Of a DNA stretch of 29,399 bases, positions 20,393 through 28,569 are shown in pieces. The DNA comes from JAHEDH01 sp965364515 (GTDB taxonomy: Bacteria; Actinomycetota; Acidimicrobiia; Spongiisociales; ZC4RG35): the NCBI GenBank assembly GCA_965364515.1, contig CBDTXZ010000019.1:1-29399 (forward strand), given 5' to 3'. Numbering within the stretch: position 1 is the first letter of the stretch; each line of letters starts with the position of its first letter. The notes beneath the pieces are model-generated. The model did no database searches. It saw only the letters and a list, made by a program, of their open reading frames with translations, and was not told where the DNA came from. The translations under genes and the position numbers were made by a program.

Positions 20393-21490
20393 ATGCGCCT
20401 CGATTGGCTGACGCTGGCCGGATTTCGGTCGTATGCGCAGCTCGAGTGGCGGCCCGATCCCGGGGTCAACGTCGTGGTCGGTCGGAACGGGGCCGGGAAG
20501 ACCAACCTCCTCGAGGCCGTCGGATATCTCGGGTCCCTACGTTCCTTTCGTGGGGCACCTGAGCAGGCGCTCGTCGGCTTCGACGTCGAGAGCGCATACA
20601 TCCGGGGTCAGGTGACGGCAGGGACCTCCGAAGCGCTGATCGAGCTGGAACTGCGGCGACGTGGTGGCAGGCAGGCGAGAGTGAACACCCAGCGCCTGGC
20701 GCGTACCTCGGATCTGCTCGGGCACGTCCGCTTCGTGACCTTCCTGCCCGAGGACCTCGACATCGTCAAGCGGGGTCCGGGCTATCGACGCGACTTCCTG
20801 GACTCGACCGCAGTCCAACTGTGGCCGGGATCTCATCTCGACCAGGCCGATTTCGATCGTGCGCTTCGTCAGCGCAACGCCTTTCTCAAACAGGGCGACA
20901 GAGACGACGTGACCTTGGGTGTGTGGGACGAGCGTCTCGCCCATGCCGGTGGGAAGGTGATGGCGAGGCGAGCGAGAACGGTCGCTGCGCTCGCCGACCA
21001 CCTGAGCGAAGTCCACTCGGACATTGCGCAGTCCGAGATCTCGGTGGGCTTCGACTACGTGTCGGGCTGGAAGGGTGAACTGGATGCTCGGGTGTCGCCC
21101 GCCGAGTTCTCTCAGCGACTCTCGGAGGCACTCTCCGAAGCTCGACGCCGTGACCGGGAGCGGAGGGTGACGACGGTGGGACCGCACCGGGATGAGCCGA
21201 TCCTGTTGCTCGGAGACCACGACTCGCGGCACCATGCCAGTCAGGGGGAGCAGCGCACCATGACGTTGAGTCTGCGCGTCGCCTCCCATCGCGCCATCAC
21301 CGAGCTCATCGATCTTCCGCCGATTCTGCTCCTCGACGACGTGTATTCCGAGCTGGATCCTCAGCGGTCCGAGGCGCTGACCCGGTCGCTTCCCGACGCC
21401 CAGACCCTGGTCACGACCGCCGATCCGAACGACGTGCCGCTCGAGGGCGTTTCTTGGACCGTGGGCGAGGGAGCGGTGCTGCGGAGATGA
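20393..21490 (+). CDS. recF: DNA replication and repair protein RecF
   Basis: A 365-residue SMC-like ATPase for loading RecA at gaps. It has Walker A GRNGAGKT (30-37), the ABC signature in HHASQGEQRTM, and Walker B ILLLDDVYSELD. The ATG directly abuts the dnaN stop (TGAATG), so the genes are co-translated. Length is normal. Confidence 0.97.
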   Translation: MRLDWLTLAGFRSYAQLEWRPDPGVNVVVGRNGAGKTNLLEAVGYLGSLRSFRGAPEQALVGFDVESAYIRGQVTAGTSEALIELELRRRGGRQARVNTQRLARTSDLLGHVRFVTFLPEDLDIVKRGPGYRRDFLDSTAVQLWPGSHLDQADFDRALRQRNAFLKQGDRDDVTLGVWDERLAHAGGKVMARRARTVAALADHLSEVHSDIAQSEISVGFDYVSGWKGELDARVSPAEFSQRLSEALSEARRRDRERRVTTVGPHRDEPILLLGDHDSRHHASQGEQRTMTLSLRVASHRAITELIDLPPILLLDDVYSELDPQRSEALTRSLPDAQTLVTTADPNDVPLEGVSWTVGEGAVLRR

Positions 21491-21500
21491 GGAGCGACCT

Positions 21501-21833
21501 GTGACCACTTCCGGTCCGAGACGGGGTCGGAGCGAGCCGGTGCCGATCGACGACGCGCTCCGGAGGCTGATGGATCGGCTCGGTGTGGTGGAGGCGTCGG
21601 TGTGGAATCGGATCCGAGACGAATGGGTCGAGCTCTCGGGAACGCCGTGGGCGGTGCAGACGAAGCCGATCGGGATGCACGGCAAGAAGCTCGTGCTCGA
21701 GGCGTCGAGCGCGCAGGCGGTCGCGATGCTTCGGTATGGGACGGCGGGTCTGGCGCACCGCTTGAACGCCCAGTTGGGTGAGGGCACCGTCGCGGAGGTC
21801 GTGGTGAAACCACCATCTCGGCACAGCGCCTGA
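21501..21833 (+). CDS. dciA: DciA-family (DUF721) helicase-loading protein
   Basis: A 110-residue DUF721/DciA protein. The family loads or activates the replicative helicase DnaB in bacteria lacking DnaC/DnaI. It has DALRRLMDRLGVVEASVWNRIRDEWVELSG and LVLEASSAQAVAMLRYGTAGLAHRLNAQLG, typical of the KH-like fold. The GTG at 21501 has GAGGAG about 7 bases before it. It sits between recF and gyrB as in mycobacteria (Rv0004). Confidence 0.88.
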   Translation: MTTSGPRRGRSEPVPIDDALRRLMDRLGVVEASVWNRIRDEWVELSGTPWAVQTKPIGMHGKKLVLEASSAQAVAMLRYGTAGLAHRLNAQLGEGTVAEVVVKPPSRHSA

Positions 21834-21859
21834 CTGGCCCCTCATGGCGGATTCCGACC

Positions 21860-21887
21860 CCGGTCTCGACCACACCCCCGAGACCGG
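21860..21887 (+). terminator. hairpin after dciA
   Basis: CCGGTCTCG (21860-21868) and CGAGACCGG (21879-21887) form a perfect 9-bp stem with a 10-base loop, 27 bases after the dciA stop and before the gyrB promoter. No U-run. Confidence 0.55.
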
Positions 21888-21918
21888 CCTCTCCGAGCGT
21901 TCTCGGGCCGCTGAAAGC

Positions 21919-21947
21919 TTGGGCGCAACGCAGCGAACCGCTAGAAT
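21919..21947 (+). promoter_or_regulatory. gyrB: gyrB promoter
   Basis: TTGGGC (21919-21924) and TAGAAT (21942-21947) are spaced 17 bases apart. They would give a 5' leader of about 170 bases before gyrB. The rest of the 294-base gap has no gene. Gyrase promoters commonly respond to supercoiling, but no element for this is visible. Confidence 0.6.
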
Positions 21948-22127
21948 TACAACAGTGAATTTCGACCCGTCCCGGTCCCGCGAGACGAGCTGCGCGTCAG
22001 CTCCCGATGGCCCTGGCCGTCACACGGACTCGCCACCGAATCGATGACCATCGTTCATCCCTCGGGGTGGGGGAAACCGCCTGTTCACGTCGGCGTCCAC
22101 CGACCAGCCAGCCAGTGAGGTCCTGAC

Positions 22128-24038
22128 ATGTCAACCAATGGTTCGTCCAGCTACGACGCCGGCCAAATCACCGTTCTCAAGGATCTCGAGCCGGTGCGCA
22201 AGCGCCCCGGGATGTACATCGGTTCGACGGGCCCGCGCGGGCTCCACCATCTCATCTGGGAAGTCGTCGACAACGCCGTGGACGAGGCGATGGCGGGGTT
22301 CTGTGATCGGATCGAGATCACCATCCTCGAATCCGGCGGTGTTCGCGTTGTCGACAACGGCCGTGGCATCCCGGTCGCACGGCACTCCGAGACCAAGGAA
22401 TCGGCCCTCACGACGGTTCTGACCAAGCTCCACGCCGGAGGCAAGTTCGAGCAGGGCGCCTACACGGTGTCTGGTGGACTCCATGGGGTCGGTGTCTCGG
22501 TGGTGAACGCGCTGTCGAGTCGGCTCGAGGCGGAGATCCGTCGCGATGGCCACGTCTGGACCCAGGAGTTCGAGCGCGGTCACCCGCTCGGCAAGGTCCA
22601 GAAGGGCAAGGAGATCAAGCGAACCGGCTCGACCATCACCTTCTGGCCGGACGAGGAGATCTTCAAAGAGACCACCACGTTCGAGTACGACATCGTTCAG
22701 TCGCGAATCCGCGAGCTGGCGTTCCTGAACCGCGGCATCGAGGTCCGCCTCACCGACGAGCGTCCGGATGAGCCCATCCAAGAGACCTTCCTCTACAAGG
22801 GGGGACTGGTCGACTTCGTGAAGTTCCTCAACGAGAAGAAGGAGCCGCTCCACGCCCGGATCGTCGAGTTCGGCGACGTCTCCGACGAGGCCGAGCTCGA
22901 GGTCGCCATGCAATGGACGATGGCCTACAGCGAGACCGTGCTGTCCTTCGCCAACAACATCAACACCCACGAGGGCGGCACCCACGAGGAAGGCTTCCGC
23001 AAGGCGCTCACCAAGGCGGTGAACCAGTTCGCCAGGGACAAGAACCTGCTCAAGGAGAAGGATCCGAACCTCTCGGGCGACGACATCCGCGAGGGCCTCA
23101 CCGCCATCGTCTCGGTGAAGGTGAGAGAGCCTCAGTTCGAGGGCCAGACCAAGACCAAGCTCGGCAACACCGAGATCCGGTCCTATGTCGAGCGGACCTT
23201 GAACGCCAAGCTGCCAGAGTGGCTCGAGCGCTACTCGGCCGATGCGCGCCGGATCGTCGACAAGGCACTCACGGCTGCACGGGCTCGTGAGGCGGCCAGG
23301 AAGGCCAGAGACCTGACCAGGCGCAAGTCCGGTCTCGAGTCGGGTGGTCTCCCAGACAAGCTCGCCGATTGCTCGTCGCGAGAGCCACACCTCTCCGAAC
23401 TCTTCATCGTCGAGGGCAACTCGGCGGCCGGCCCGGCGAAGCAGGCGCGGAACTCCGAGTTCCAGGCGGTGCTTCCGATCCGGGGAAAGATCATCAACGT
23501 CGAGAAGGCCCGATTGGCCAAGGCGCTGCAGAACAACGAAGTCCAGGACATCATCACCGCCATGGGTACCGGTATCGGTGAGGAGTTCGACATCGAGAAG
23601 ACCAGATATCACAAGATCGTGCTGCTCGCCGACGCCGACGTCGACGGTGCGCACATCCGCACGCTGCTGCTGACCTTGCTGTTCCGTCACCTGCGCGGCT
23701 TGATCGAGAACGGCATGGTGTACATCGCCGAGCCGCCGCTGTATCGGGTGAAGGTCGGCTCGAAGGTGTACTACCTCAAGGACGACGCCGCCCTCGACGA
23801 GTTCCGCAAGGACCATCCGAAGGTGAAACCGTCGCGGTTCAAGGGGTTGGGTGAGATGAACCCCGACGAGTTGTGGGACACGTCGATGAATCCGGAGACC
23901 CGCAGCCTCGTCCGTGTCGAGATGGAGGACGCCTTCCGGTCGGATCAGGTGTTCTCGACGCTGATGGGAGACGACGTCTCCGAACGCAAGAGCTTCATTC
24001 AACAGAACGCCGACGACGTCCGGTTCCTGGACATCTAG
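22128..24038 (+). CDS. gyrB: DNA gyrase subunit B
   Basis: A 636-residue ATPase subunit of DNA gyrase. It has the GHKL ATPase domain (RPGMYIG, EVVDNAVDEAMAG, VDNGRGIPV, GGLHGVGVSVVNALS), the transducer domain and a TOPRIM domain with DADVDGAHIRTLLL, ending MNPETRSLVRVEMEDA and DVRFLDI. The TOPRIM entry motif reads EGNSAAGPAKQARN where EGDSAGGSAKQGRD is usual, with Asn431 at the first aspartate. GAGGTC lies 6 bases before the ATG. It is separated from gyrA by 166 bases carrying a heptad repeat. Confidence 0.97.
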   Translation: MSTNGSSSYDAGQITVLKDLEPVRKRPGMYIGSTGPRGLHHLIWEVVDNAVDEAMAGFCDRIEITILESGGVRVVDNGRGIPVARHSETKESALTTVLTKLHAGGKFEQGAYTVSGGLHGVGVSVVNALSSRLEAEIRRDGHVWTQEFERGHPLGKVQKGKEIKRTGSTITFWPDEEIFKETTTFEYDIVQSRIRELAFLNRGIEVRLTDERPDEPIQETFLYKGGLVDFVKFLNEKKEPLHARIVEFGDVSDEAELEVAMQWTMAYSETVLSFANNINTHEGGTHEEGFRKALTKAVNQFARDKNLLKEKDPNLSGDDIREGLTAIVSVKVREPQFEGQTKTKLGNTEIRSYVERTLNAKLPEWLERYSADARRIVDKALTAARAREAARKARDLTRRKSGLESGGLPDKLADCSSREPHLSELFIVEGNSAAGPAKQARNSEFQAVLPIRGKIINVEKARLAKALQNNEVQDIITAMGTGIGEEFDIEKTRYHKIVLLADADVDGAHIRTLLLTLLFRHLRGLIENGMVYIAEPPLYRVKVGSKVYYLKDDAALDEFRKDHPKVKPSRFKGLGEMNPDELWDTSMNPETRSLVRVEMEDAFRSDQVFSTLMGDDVSERKSFIQQNADDVRFLDI

Positions 24039-24079
24039 ATGTTCGTGCTCACCAGGTCAATGGTCTCTCGCGTTGCGTT

Positions 24080-24155
24080 GCTGTCGGCTTTCAGCTCTCG
24101 GCTGTCGGCTCACGCTCATGTCCCGGCTGATCGCCGATGGCTGACGGCAGACGGC
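24080..24155. repeat. inverted heptad-repeat element between gyrB and gyrA
   Basis: Five 7-bp units starting at 24080 read GCTGTCG, GCTTTCA, GCTCTCG, GCTGTCG, GCTCACG. Inverted units TGATCGC, CGATGGC, TGACGGC, AGACGGC follow at 24128-24155. The arms can fold into an imperfect hairpin. This is the same family as the element at 12073-12245. Confidence 0.75.
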
Positions 24156-24204
24156 ACACCAAACACCGAAGACTTAACAGATTCATGCTCAGAGGAGGCG
24201 CGCT

Positions 24205-26658
24205 GTGAGTGACGACAACAACATCGAACAACCGGACGACAACCTGGCGGCGATCCGGGGGATCGACATCAACTCGGAGATGGAGCAGGCCTTCATCGAC
24301 TACGCGATGTCGGTCATCGTCTCCCGCGCCCTGCCCGACGTTCGCGACGGGTTGAAGCCGGTGCAGCGTCGCATCATCTGGTCGATGTCGGAGTCGAACA
24401 TCGGACCGACCACGCCGCACCGCAAGTGCGCGAAGGTGGTCGGCGATGTGATGGGGAACTACCACCCGCATGGCGACAGCGCGATCTACGACGCCCTCGT
24501 CCGGCTGGGTCAGGACTTCTCGATGCGACATCCACTCATCGACCCCCAGGGGAACTTTGGCACCATCGACGACCCGCCCGGGGCCTCCCGCTACACCGAG
24601 TGTCGCCTCTCACAGCTGTCGATGCGCCTGCTGGAAGGCATCGGTGAGAACACCGTCGACTTCGAGGAGAACTACTCGGGCGAGATGGAAGAGCCGAGTG
24701 TGCTTCCGGCTCGGTACCCGAACCTGCTCGTGAACGGCTCTCAGGGAATCGCCGTCGGCATGGCGACGAACATCCCACCGCACAATCTCGCCGAGGTCGT
24801 CGACGCTTGCCTGTACGGGCTCGAGAATCCCGACGCCACCGCCGAGGAGTTCCTTCAGATCGTCAAGGGGCCGGACTTTCCGACTGGTGGCTTCCTCGTG
24901 GGCGCCGCCGGCATCAAGGACGCCCTCGTCTCGGGCCGTGGTTCGGTGAAGATCAGGGCGGCGTGCGACGTACGTGAGATCCGGAAGGGCCGGACGGCGA
25001 TCGTCGTCACCGAGTTGCCCTATCAGGTCTCCACCGAGCGGGTGATCTCGAAGATCAAGACGTTGGTGGATTCGAAGAAGATCACCGGCATCGCCGACGT
25101 GCGGGACGAGTCCGACTCCCGCAAGGGCATGTCGCTCATCATCGAGCTGAAGCGCGACGCCATCCCTCAGGTCGTCCTGAACCAGCTCTACAAGAACACG
25201 CCGCTCCAGGACAGCTTCGGATACAACATGGTGTCTCTGGTCGACGGTGTTCCGCTGACCCTCGGGATCGCCGAGATGATCGGGCACTATCTCGACCACC
25301 AGATGGAAGTCATCGAGCGGAGAACCCAGTACCGCCTCGATCAAGCCGAGCGCAAGGCGCACGTTCTGGAGGGTCTGGTCGTTGCGGTCGACAACATCGA
25401 CGAGGTCATCCAGATCATCCGTGCGTCGGAGAACACCGCAGCGGCGTCGCAGGCACTACAGGATCGGTTCGAGCTGTCGGAGGTCCAGACGAAGGCGATC
25501 CTCGACATGCCGCTCCGGAGGCTCACTGCCCTCGCCGTCGACGAGCTGCGCGCCGAGCTCGCAGATCTCAGGGAGCTCATCGCCGAGCTCCAGGCGATCC
25601 TCGCCGATCCCGCCAGGCGGCGGGCGATCATCAAGGAGGATCTCGAGGAGATTCGCGACAAGTTCGCCGAACCGCGCCGCAGCAGGATCATCCCCGACGA
25701 AGGCGATCTCTCGCTCGAAGACCTGATCGCCGACGACGAGCTGATCGTGACGGTGAGTCAGTCCGGCTATGTCAAGTCGGTCGTGGCCACGACGTACAAG
25801 ACTCAGGGGCGCGGGGGCCGCGGCATTCGTGCCGCCGAGGTCGGTGAGGACGATGTCATCGCCCACCTCCTGCACACGACTGCGCACGCCTATCTCCTGT
25901 TCTTCACCAACACGGGTCGGGTCCACCGGATTCGGGCTCATCAGATCCCGCGACAGGCGAGGACCTCCAAGGGAGTGCTCGCGCAGTCGGTCCTGCCCCT
26001 CGAGCCGGAGGAGCGGATCGAGGCGGTGATCGACACCCGTGACTACGAGACGAACCGGTACCTGGTGATGGTCACGAAGCAGGGCCAGGCGAAGAAGACG
26101 GAGTTCAAGGAGTACGACTCCCGCAACGCCACACTCGTGGCGATCAATCTGTCGGAAGGCGACGAGCTGGTCGCAGTCCGGACCACCAACGGGAGTGACC
26201 ACATGTTGCTCTTCACGAAGAACGGTCAAGGGATCCGCTTCTCGGAGGACGATCTCCGGCCGATGGGCCGGGCCACTCAGGGAGTGCGCGGGATCAAGCT
26301 CCGCGAAGGTGACGAGGTGGTGGCGGCCGCGTCGAACTCGGACGGTGACGAGGTGTTGCTGCTGTCCTCCGGCGGGTACGGCAAACGGACGAAGACCGAG
26401 CAGTTCCCTCTTCAGGGGCGCGGTGGGATCGGCGTCAAGGCCTTCAAGCTGACCCGCGTTCGTGGCACGCTGATCGGAGCGAAGGCCGTCGAGCCCGACA
26501 TGGAGGTCTTCTTGATCTCGTCGTCGGGTGTCGGGATTCGCACGAAGGTGAGCTCGATCAGTCGTCAGCAGCGAGATGCCACCGGAGTGAAGGTCATCGA
26601 TGTCGGCGACGGTTCGCTGGCGGCGTTTGCGATCGTCCAGGAACTCGACGAGGACTGA
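24205..26658 (+). CDS. gyrA: DNA gyrase subunit A
   Basis: An 817-residue breakage-reunion subunit. The active-site tyrosine is Tyr130 in ASRYTECRL. The quinolone region reads HPHGDSAIYDALVRLGQDFSMRHP, with Ser92 and Asp96 at the two main resistance positions, i.e. the sensitive-type residues. The GyrA box reads QGRGGRG (534-540), and the C-terminal half is the repeated DNA-wrapping beta-pinwheel. GTG start at 24205 with AGAGGAGG 6-7 bases upstream. Gene order gyrB-gyrA is typical of the phylum. Confidence 0.98.
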   Translation: MSDDNNIEQPDDNLAAIRGIDINSEMEQAFIDYAMSVIVSRALPDVRDGLKPVQRRIIWSMSESNIGPTTPHRKCAKVVGDVMGNYHPHGDSAIYDALVRLGQDFSMRHPLIDPQGNFGTIDDPPGASRYTECRLSQLSMRLLEGIGENTVDFEENYSGEMEEPSVLPARYPNLLVNGSQGIAVGMATNIPPHNLAEVVDACLYGLENPDATAEEFLQIVKGPDFPTGGFLVGAAGIKDALVSGRGSVKIRAACDVREIRKGRTAIVVTELPYQVSTERVISKIKTLVDSKKITGIADVRDESDSRKGMSLIIELKRDAIPQVVLNQLYKNTPLQDSFGYNMVSLVDGVPLTLGIAEMIGHYLDHQMEVIERRTQYRLDQAERKAHVLEGLVVAVDNIDEVIQIIRASENTAAASQALQDRFELSEVQTKAILDMPLRRLTALAVDELRAELADLRELIAELQAILADPARRRAIIKEDLEEIRDKFAEPRRSRIIPDEGDLSLEDLIADDELIVTVSQSGYVKSVVATTYKTQGRGGRGIRAAEVGEDDVIAHLLHTTAHAYLLFFTNTGRVHRIRAHQIPRQARTSKGVLAQSVLPLEPEERIEAVIDTRDYETNRYLVMVTKQGQAKKTEFKEYDSRNATLVAINLSEGDELVAVRTTNGSDHMLLFTKNGQGIRFSEDDLRPMGRATQGVRGIKLREGDEVVAAASNSDGDEVLLLSSGGYGKRTKTEQFPLQGRGGIGVKAFKLTRVRGTLIGAKAVEPDMEVFLISSSGVGIRTKVSSISRQQRDATGVKVIDVGDGSLAAFAIVQELDED

Positions 26659-26939
26659 GTTCACGGGGAACGACACAGATGTAACTTGTGGACATCTGTG
26701 GACAACTCTGTGGAGACTTGCCGGATCGAGTGTCTGCCGACGGATGCAGTGAGGCTCGTTCGTCGAGCGAGCGCACCGATTCGACCGATGAACAATGACC
26801 ATTGGTTGCAGCCGACACGAGAGTCGAAAACGTTACAGGAACGCGATATTCCACAGAGTTGTCCACAGATTCGTTCTGTGCATGGTCGGCGACGCCGGGT
26901 CGGTGAGGGGCGCCGAGCTCTGCGATTACCGTGACATCG
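26659..26939. other. DnaA-box cluster downstream of gyrA
   Basis: 281 bases without a credible gene. Minus-oriented boxes are TGTGGACAT (26687-26695), TGTGGACAA (26697-26705, a perfect TTGTCCACA) and TGTGGAGAC (26709-26717). Plus-oriented ones are TATTCCACA (26847-26855) and TTGTCCACA (26859-26867, perfect). The two sets face each other across about 130 bases. It lies about 7.5 kb from the unwinding region. Confidence 0.75.
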
Positions 26940-27551
26940 GTGCGAATAGCCGTGGATCCCGTCGATGAAGTGCATTCTCGTGCTGCCGCGAGCCTCGCAT
27001 CGTCACCGTTGGTGACGCTCGTCGGACTCATCGGTAAGTCCCCGCCCAAGTCGTGGGGCGACCGGGCATCGAAGGTCACCGACGCCGGCGGCTTCGATGT
27101 TCTGGTCGGGCCCGGCCCCGGGCGTCCCAACGTGACACCGGACGGCTCCGGCACGGTTTCCTTCGCAGGGCTCACCGGACTGGCGAGGTCGCTGGCGACA
27201 CGGCTCTCCGGTGAGCGGATCACGATGGACAGAACAGTCACCGCAGCGGATCCTGGCGAAGGCCCGTTCGCCGTGTTCCCGGATCCGGTGGGGGCGGTTC
27301 GGCGAGCCACCATGTCCGAAGGCGTGATGATGTGCCCCGTGAACTCGACCTTTGCGGGTGTTGTCGTCGCCGACCGAGCCCGCACGATCGCAGTCGTGGA
27401 CGACGTGCTGTTCCTGTCGGGGGCGTGTCTGGCGGCCGGCGCGCTCCTCGGAGGGGAGCCGGGCCCGGTGTGGGACCGAGCAGAGCGATATCTCGATCTG
27501 GTCCAGGGATTGGGAGTCTTGATCGCCGAGGCGGTCAGCGACGTGACGTGA
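26940..27551 (+). CDS. conserved-looking protein of unknown function
   Basis: A protein of about 203 residues that I do not recognise. A GTG at 26940 (VRIAVDPVDEVHSRAA) or one at 26931 could be the start; neither has a Shine-Dalgarno sequence. The protein is rich in Gly, Ala and Val, with possible Rossmann-like strands (LVTLVGLIGKS, GFDVLVGPGPGRPNV), a segment MCPVNSTFAGVVVADRARTIAVVDDVLFLSG and a final amphipathic helix. No signal peptide and no clear transmembrane helix. Codon bias (GC-rich third positions) supports coding. Its 3' end overlaps the convergent DUF3566 gene by 17 bases. No function is proposed. Confidence 0.7.
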   Translation: MRIAVDPVDEVHSRAAASLASSPLVTLVGLIGKSPPKSWGDRASKVTDAGGFDVLVGPGPGRPNVTPDGSGTVSFAGLTGLARSLATRLSGERITMDRTVTAADPGEGPFAVFPDPVGAVRRATMSEGVMMCPVNSTFAGVVVADRARTIAVVDDVLFLSGACLAAGALLGGEPGPVWDRAERYLDLVQGLGVLIAEAVSDVT

Positions 27552-28005
27552 CCGGGTTCTCCTGCGTAGGGAGCTCGGTGATGTCGGTCGAGGTGCTGTA
27601 GCCGGTCGCCGGCGCGGTCGGGGAGACCGGAGTCGGATTGAGGGTCTCCTCGAGGACCACGATCTCGACGCCTCCGACCACGTCGGAGATGAGGTTGTAC
27701 ATGACCGCCGACAGTGTCGTGAGGCCGCAGCCGAGGATGGCCCAGGCGATCGACCCGAAGAGGGCGAGTCGGAAGAACGCGTCGTCGTCTCCGAACGGCT
27801 CGCTCCCTTCATCGACGAGCGTGATGGTCACGAGAAAGTCGGTGAGACGCTCGGGGATCCCGGCGGCCTGCACGACCGACCAGAACATGATGAGACCGAG
27901 CACGAGCCCGAGCGCGGCGACAGCCCAGAAGATCGACGAGACCTTGAACACGGTCCAGGCGTCGATCTTTCGGATGATGCGGCGAACACGCCTGACTTCG
28001 GCCAT
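27535..28005 (-). CDS. DUF3566 transmembrane protein
   Basis: A 156-residue membrane protein of the DUF3566 family, found next to gyrA in mycobacteria (Rv0007). The N-terminus is basic (VRRVRRIIRKIDAWTVFKVS). Transmembrane segments lie near 28-50 (FWAVAALGLVLGLIMFWSVV) and 86-108, followed by SAVMYNLISDVVGGVEIVVLEE, the family's amphipathic C-terminal signature, and a Thr/Pro-rich tail. ATG at 28005 with AGGAG 7 bases upstream; an in-frame GTG at 28026 is less likely. On the opposite strand to gyrA here. Molecular function unknown. Confidence 0.85.
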   Translation of the reverse strand: MAEVRRVRRIIRKIDAWTVFKVSSIFWAVAALGLVLGLIMFWSVVQAAGIPERLTDFLVTITLVDEGSEPFGDDDAFFRLALFGSIAWAILGCGLTTLSAVMYNLISDVVGGVEIVVLEETLNPTPVSPTAPATGYSTSTDITELPTQENPVTSRR

Positions 28006-28080
28006 GGTTGCACTCCTGACGGGCACGGCGGGGTGCCTGCGGCAAGTGTAGAGAGCCTTCGGCGTTTACCAACGCAGATG

Positions 28081-28149
28081 CCCGCTGATGAGCGGGTTGC
28101 CGACGGGACTGCAACCCCTCATCTGGGGGAAACAGCGCCGCGTCGGCAA
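28081..28149. other. structured gene-free segment, possible RNA or transcription-end structure
   Basis: CCCGCT/AGCGGG (28081-28086, 28091-28096) form a 6-bp stem with a 4-base loop. Directly after it TTGCCGACG (28097-28105) and CGTCGGCAA (28141-28149) form a perfect 9-bp stem that encloses CCCC/GGGG. This lies in the 225-base gap between the DUF3566 gene and the coiled-coil gene, where I see no ORF. It has no tRNA features (no GTTCRANNC loop). Confidence 0.4.
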
Positions 28150-28230
28150 GCGTGGATTCCTGATGCAGACGGCCCCTCGAGCCTTCGTGAGACTCGTGAT
28201 GCCTCAGCGCGAAGCGTGCTGCGTGGAACT

Positions 28231-28485
28231 TCAGAGCACGCGGTAGTCGCCGGTGCCGAGCTCTGCGCGGATCTGGTCGACGCGCTCGTCGATGAGGCTC
28301 TCGAGCTGTTCTATCGGAATCTGGGTGTCATCGAGTGAGACGAGTGGTCGCAGCGGCTCACCGTTGGTGTCGACGACTTTCTCCCGGGCATCTTGGGCCT
28401 TGCGGAGTGAGAAGATCGTCTTCTGAAGCCAGCGGGCTTCCTTCTGGAGGTTCTGTTCGAGGCGTCGTCGTTGGCGAGCGGTCAT
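28231..28485 (-). CDS. small coiled-coil protein of unknown function
   Basis: An 84-residue hydrophilic protein, not recognised. The N-terminal half (RQRRRLEQNLQKEARWLQKTIFSLRKAQDAREK) is a basic amphipathic helix likely to form a coiled coil. The C-terminal half has a second helix (IEQLESLIDERVDQIRAEL). GGAGA lies 5 bases before the ATG, and a promoter with an inverted repeat lies upstream, which supports a real gene. Cytoplasmic by sequence. Confidence 0.7.
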   Translation of the reverse strand: MTARQRRRLEQNLQKEARWLQKTIFSLRKAQDAREKVVDTNGEPLRPLVSLDDTQIPIEQLESLIDERVDQIRAELGTGDYRVL

Positions 28486-28521
28486 GTGTCTCCTGGTGTA
28501 GACGTACGGGTGGCAACATGA

Positions 28522-28550
28522 AGCCTAGTAGTACTCCAGGAGAGTACCAA
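28522..28550 (-). promoter_or_regulatory. promoter with palindromic operator-like spacer before the coiled-coil gene
   Basis: On the minus strand TTGGTA (28545-28550) and TAGGCT (28522-28527) are 17 bases apart. Within and touching the spacer is a perfect inverted repeat GTACTC-5-GAGTAC (28531-28547). The overlap with the -35 suggests a repressor operator. The local AT content is higher than the surroundings. Confidence 0.5.
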
Positions 28551-28569
28551 ATGGTCTTACTGGGGAGTT

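Noticed and set aside
22131..24002. A 623-codon frame antisense to gyrB, and similar long antisense frames over gyrA
   Set aside because: Shadow frames produced by GC-rich third positions; the sense genes are unmistakable.
26661..26975. A 104-codon minus-strand frame over the DnaA-box cluster
   Set aside because: Composition is not protein-like, no ribosome binding site, and it covers repeated DnaA boxes.
28081..28230. Possible tRNA gene, since tRNA-Ile/Ala follow gyrA in mycobacteria
   Set aside because: No acceptor/T-arm pattern (no GTTCRANNC) or anticodon stem could be found on either strand.
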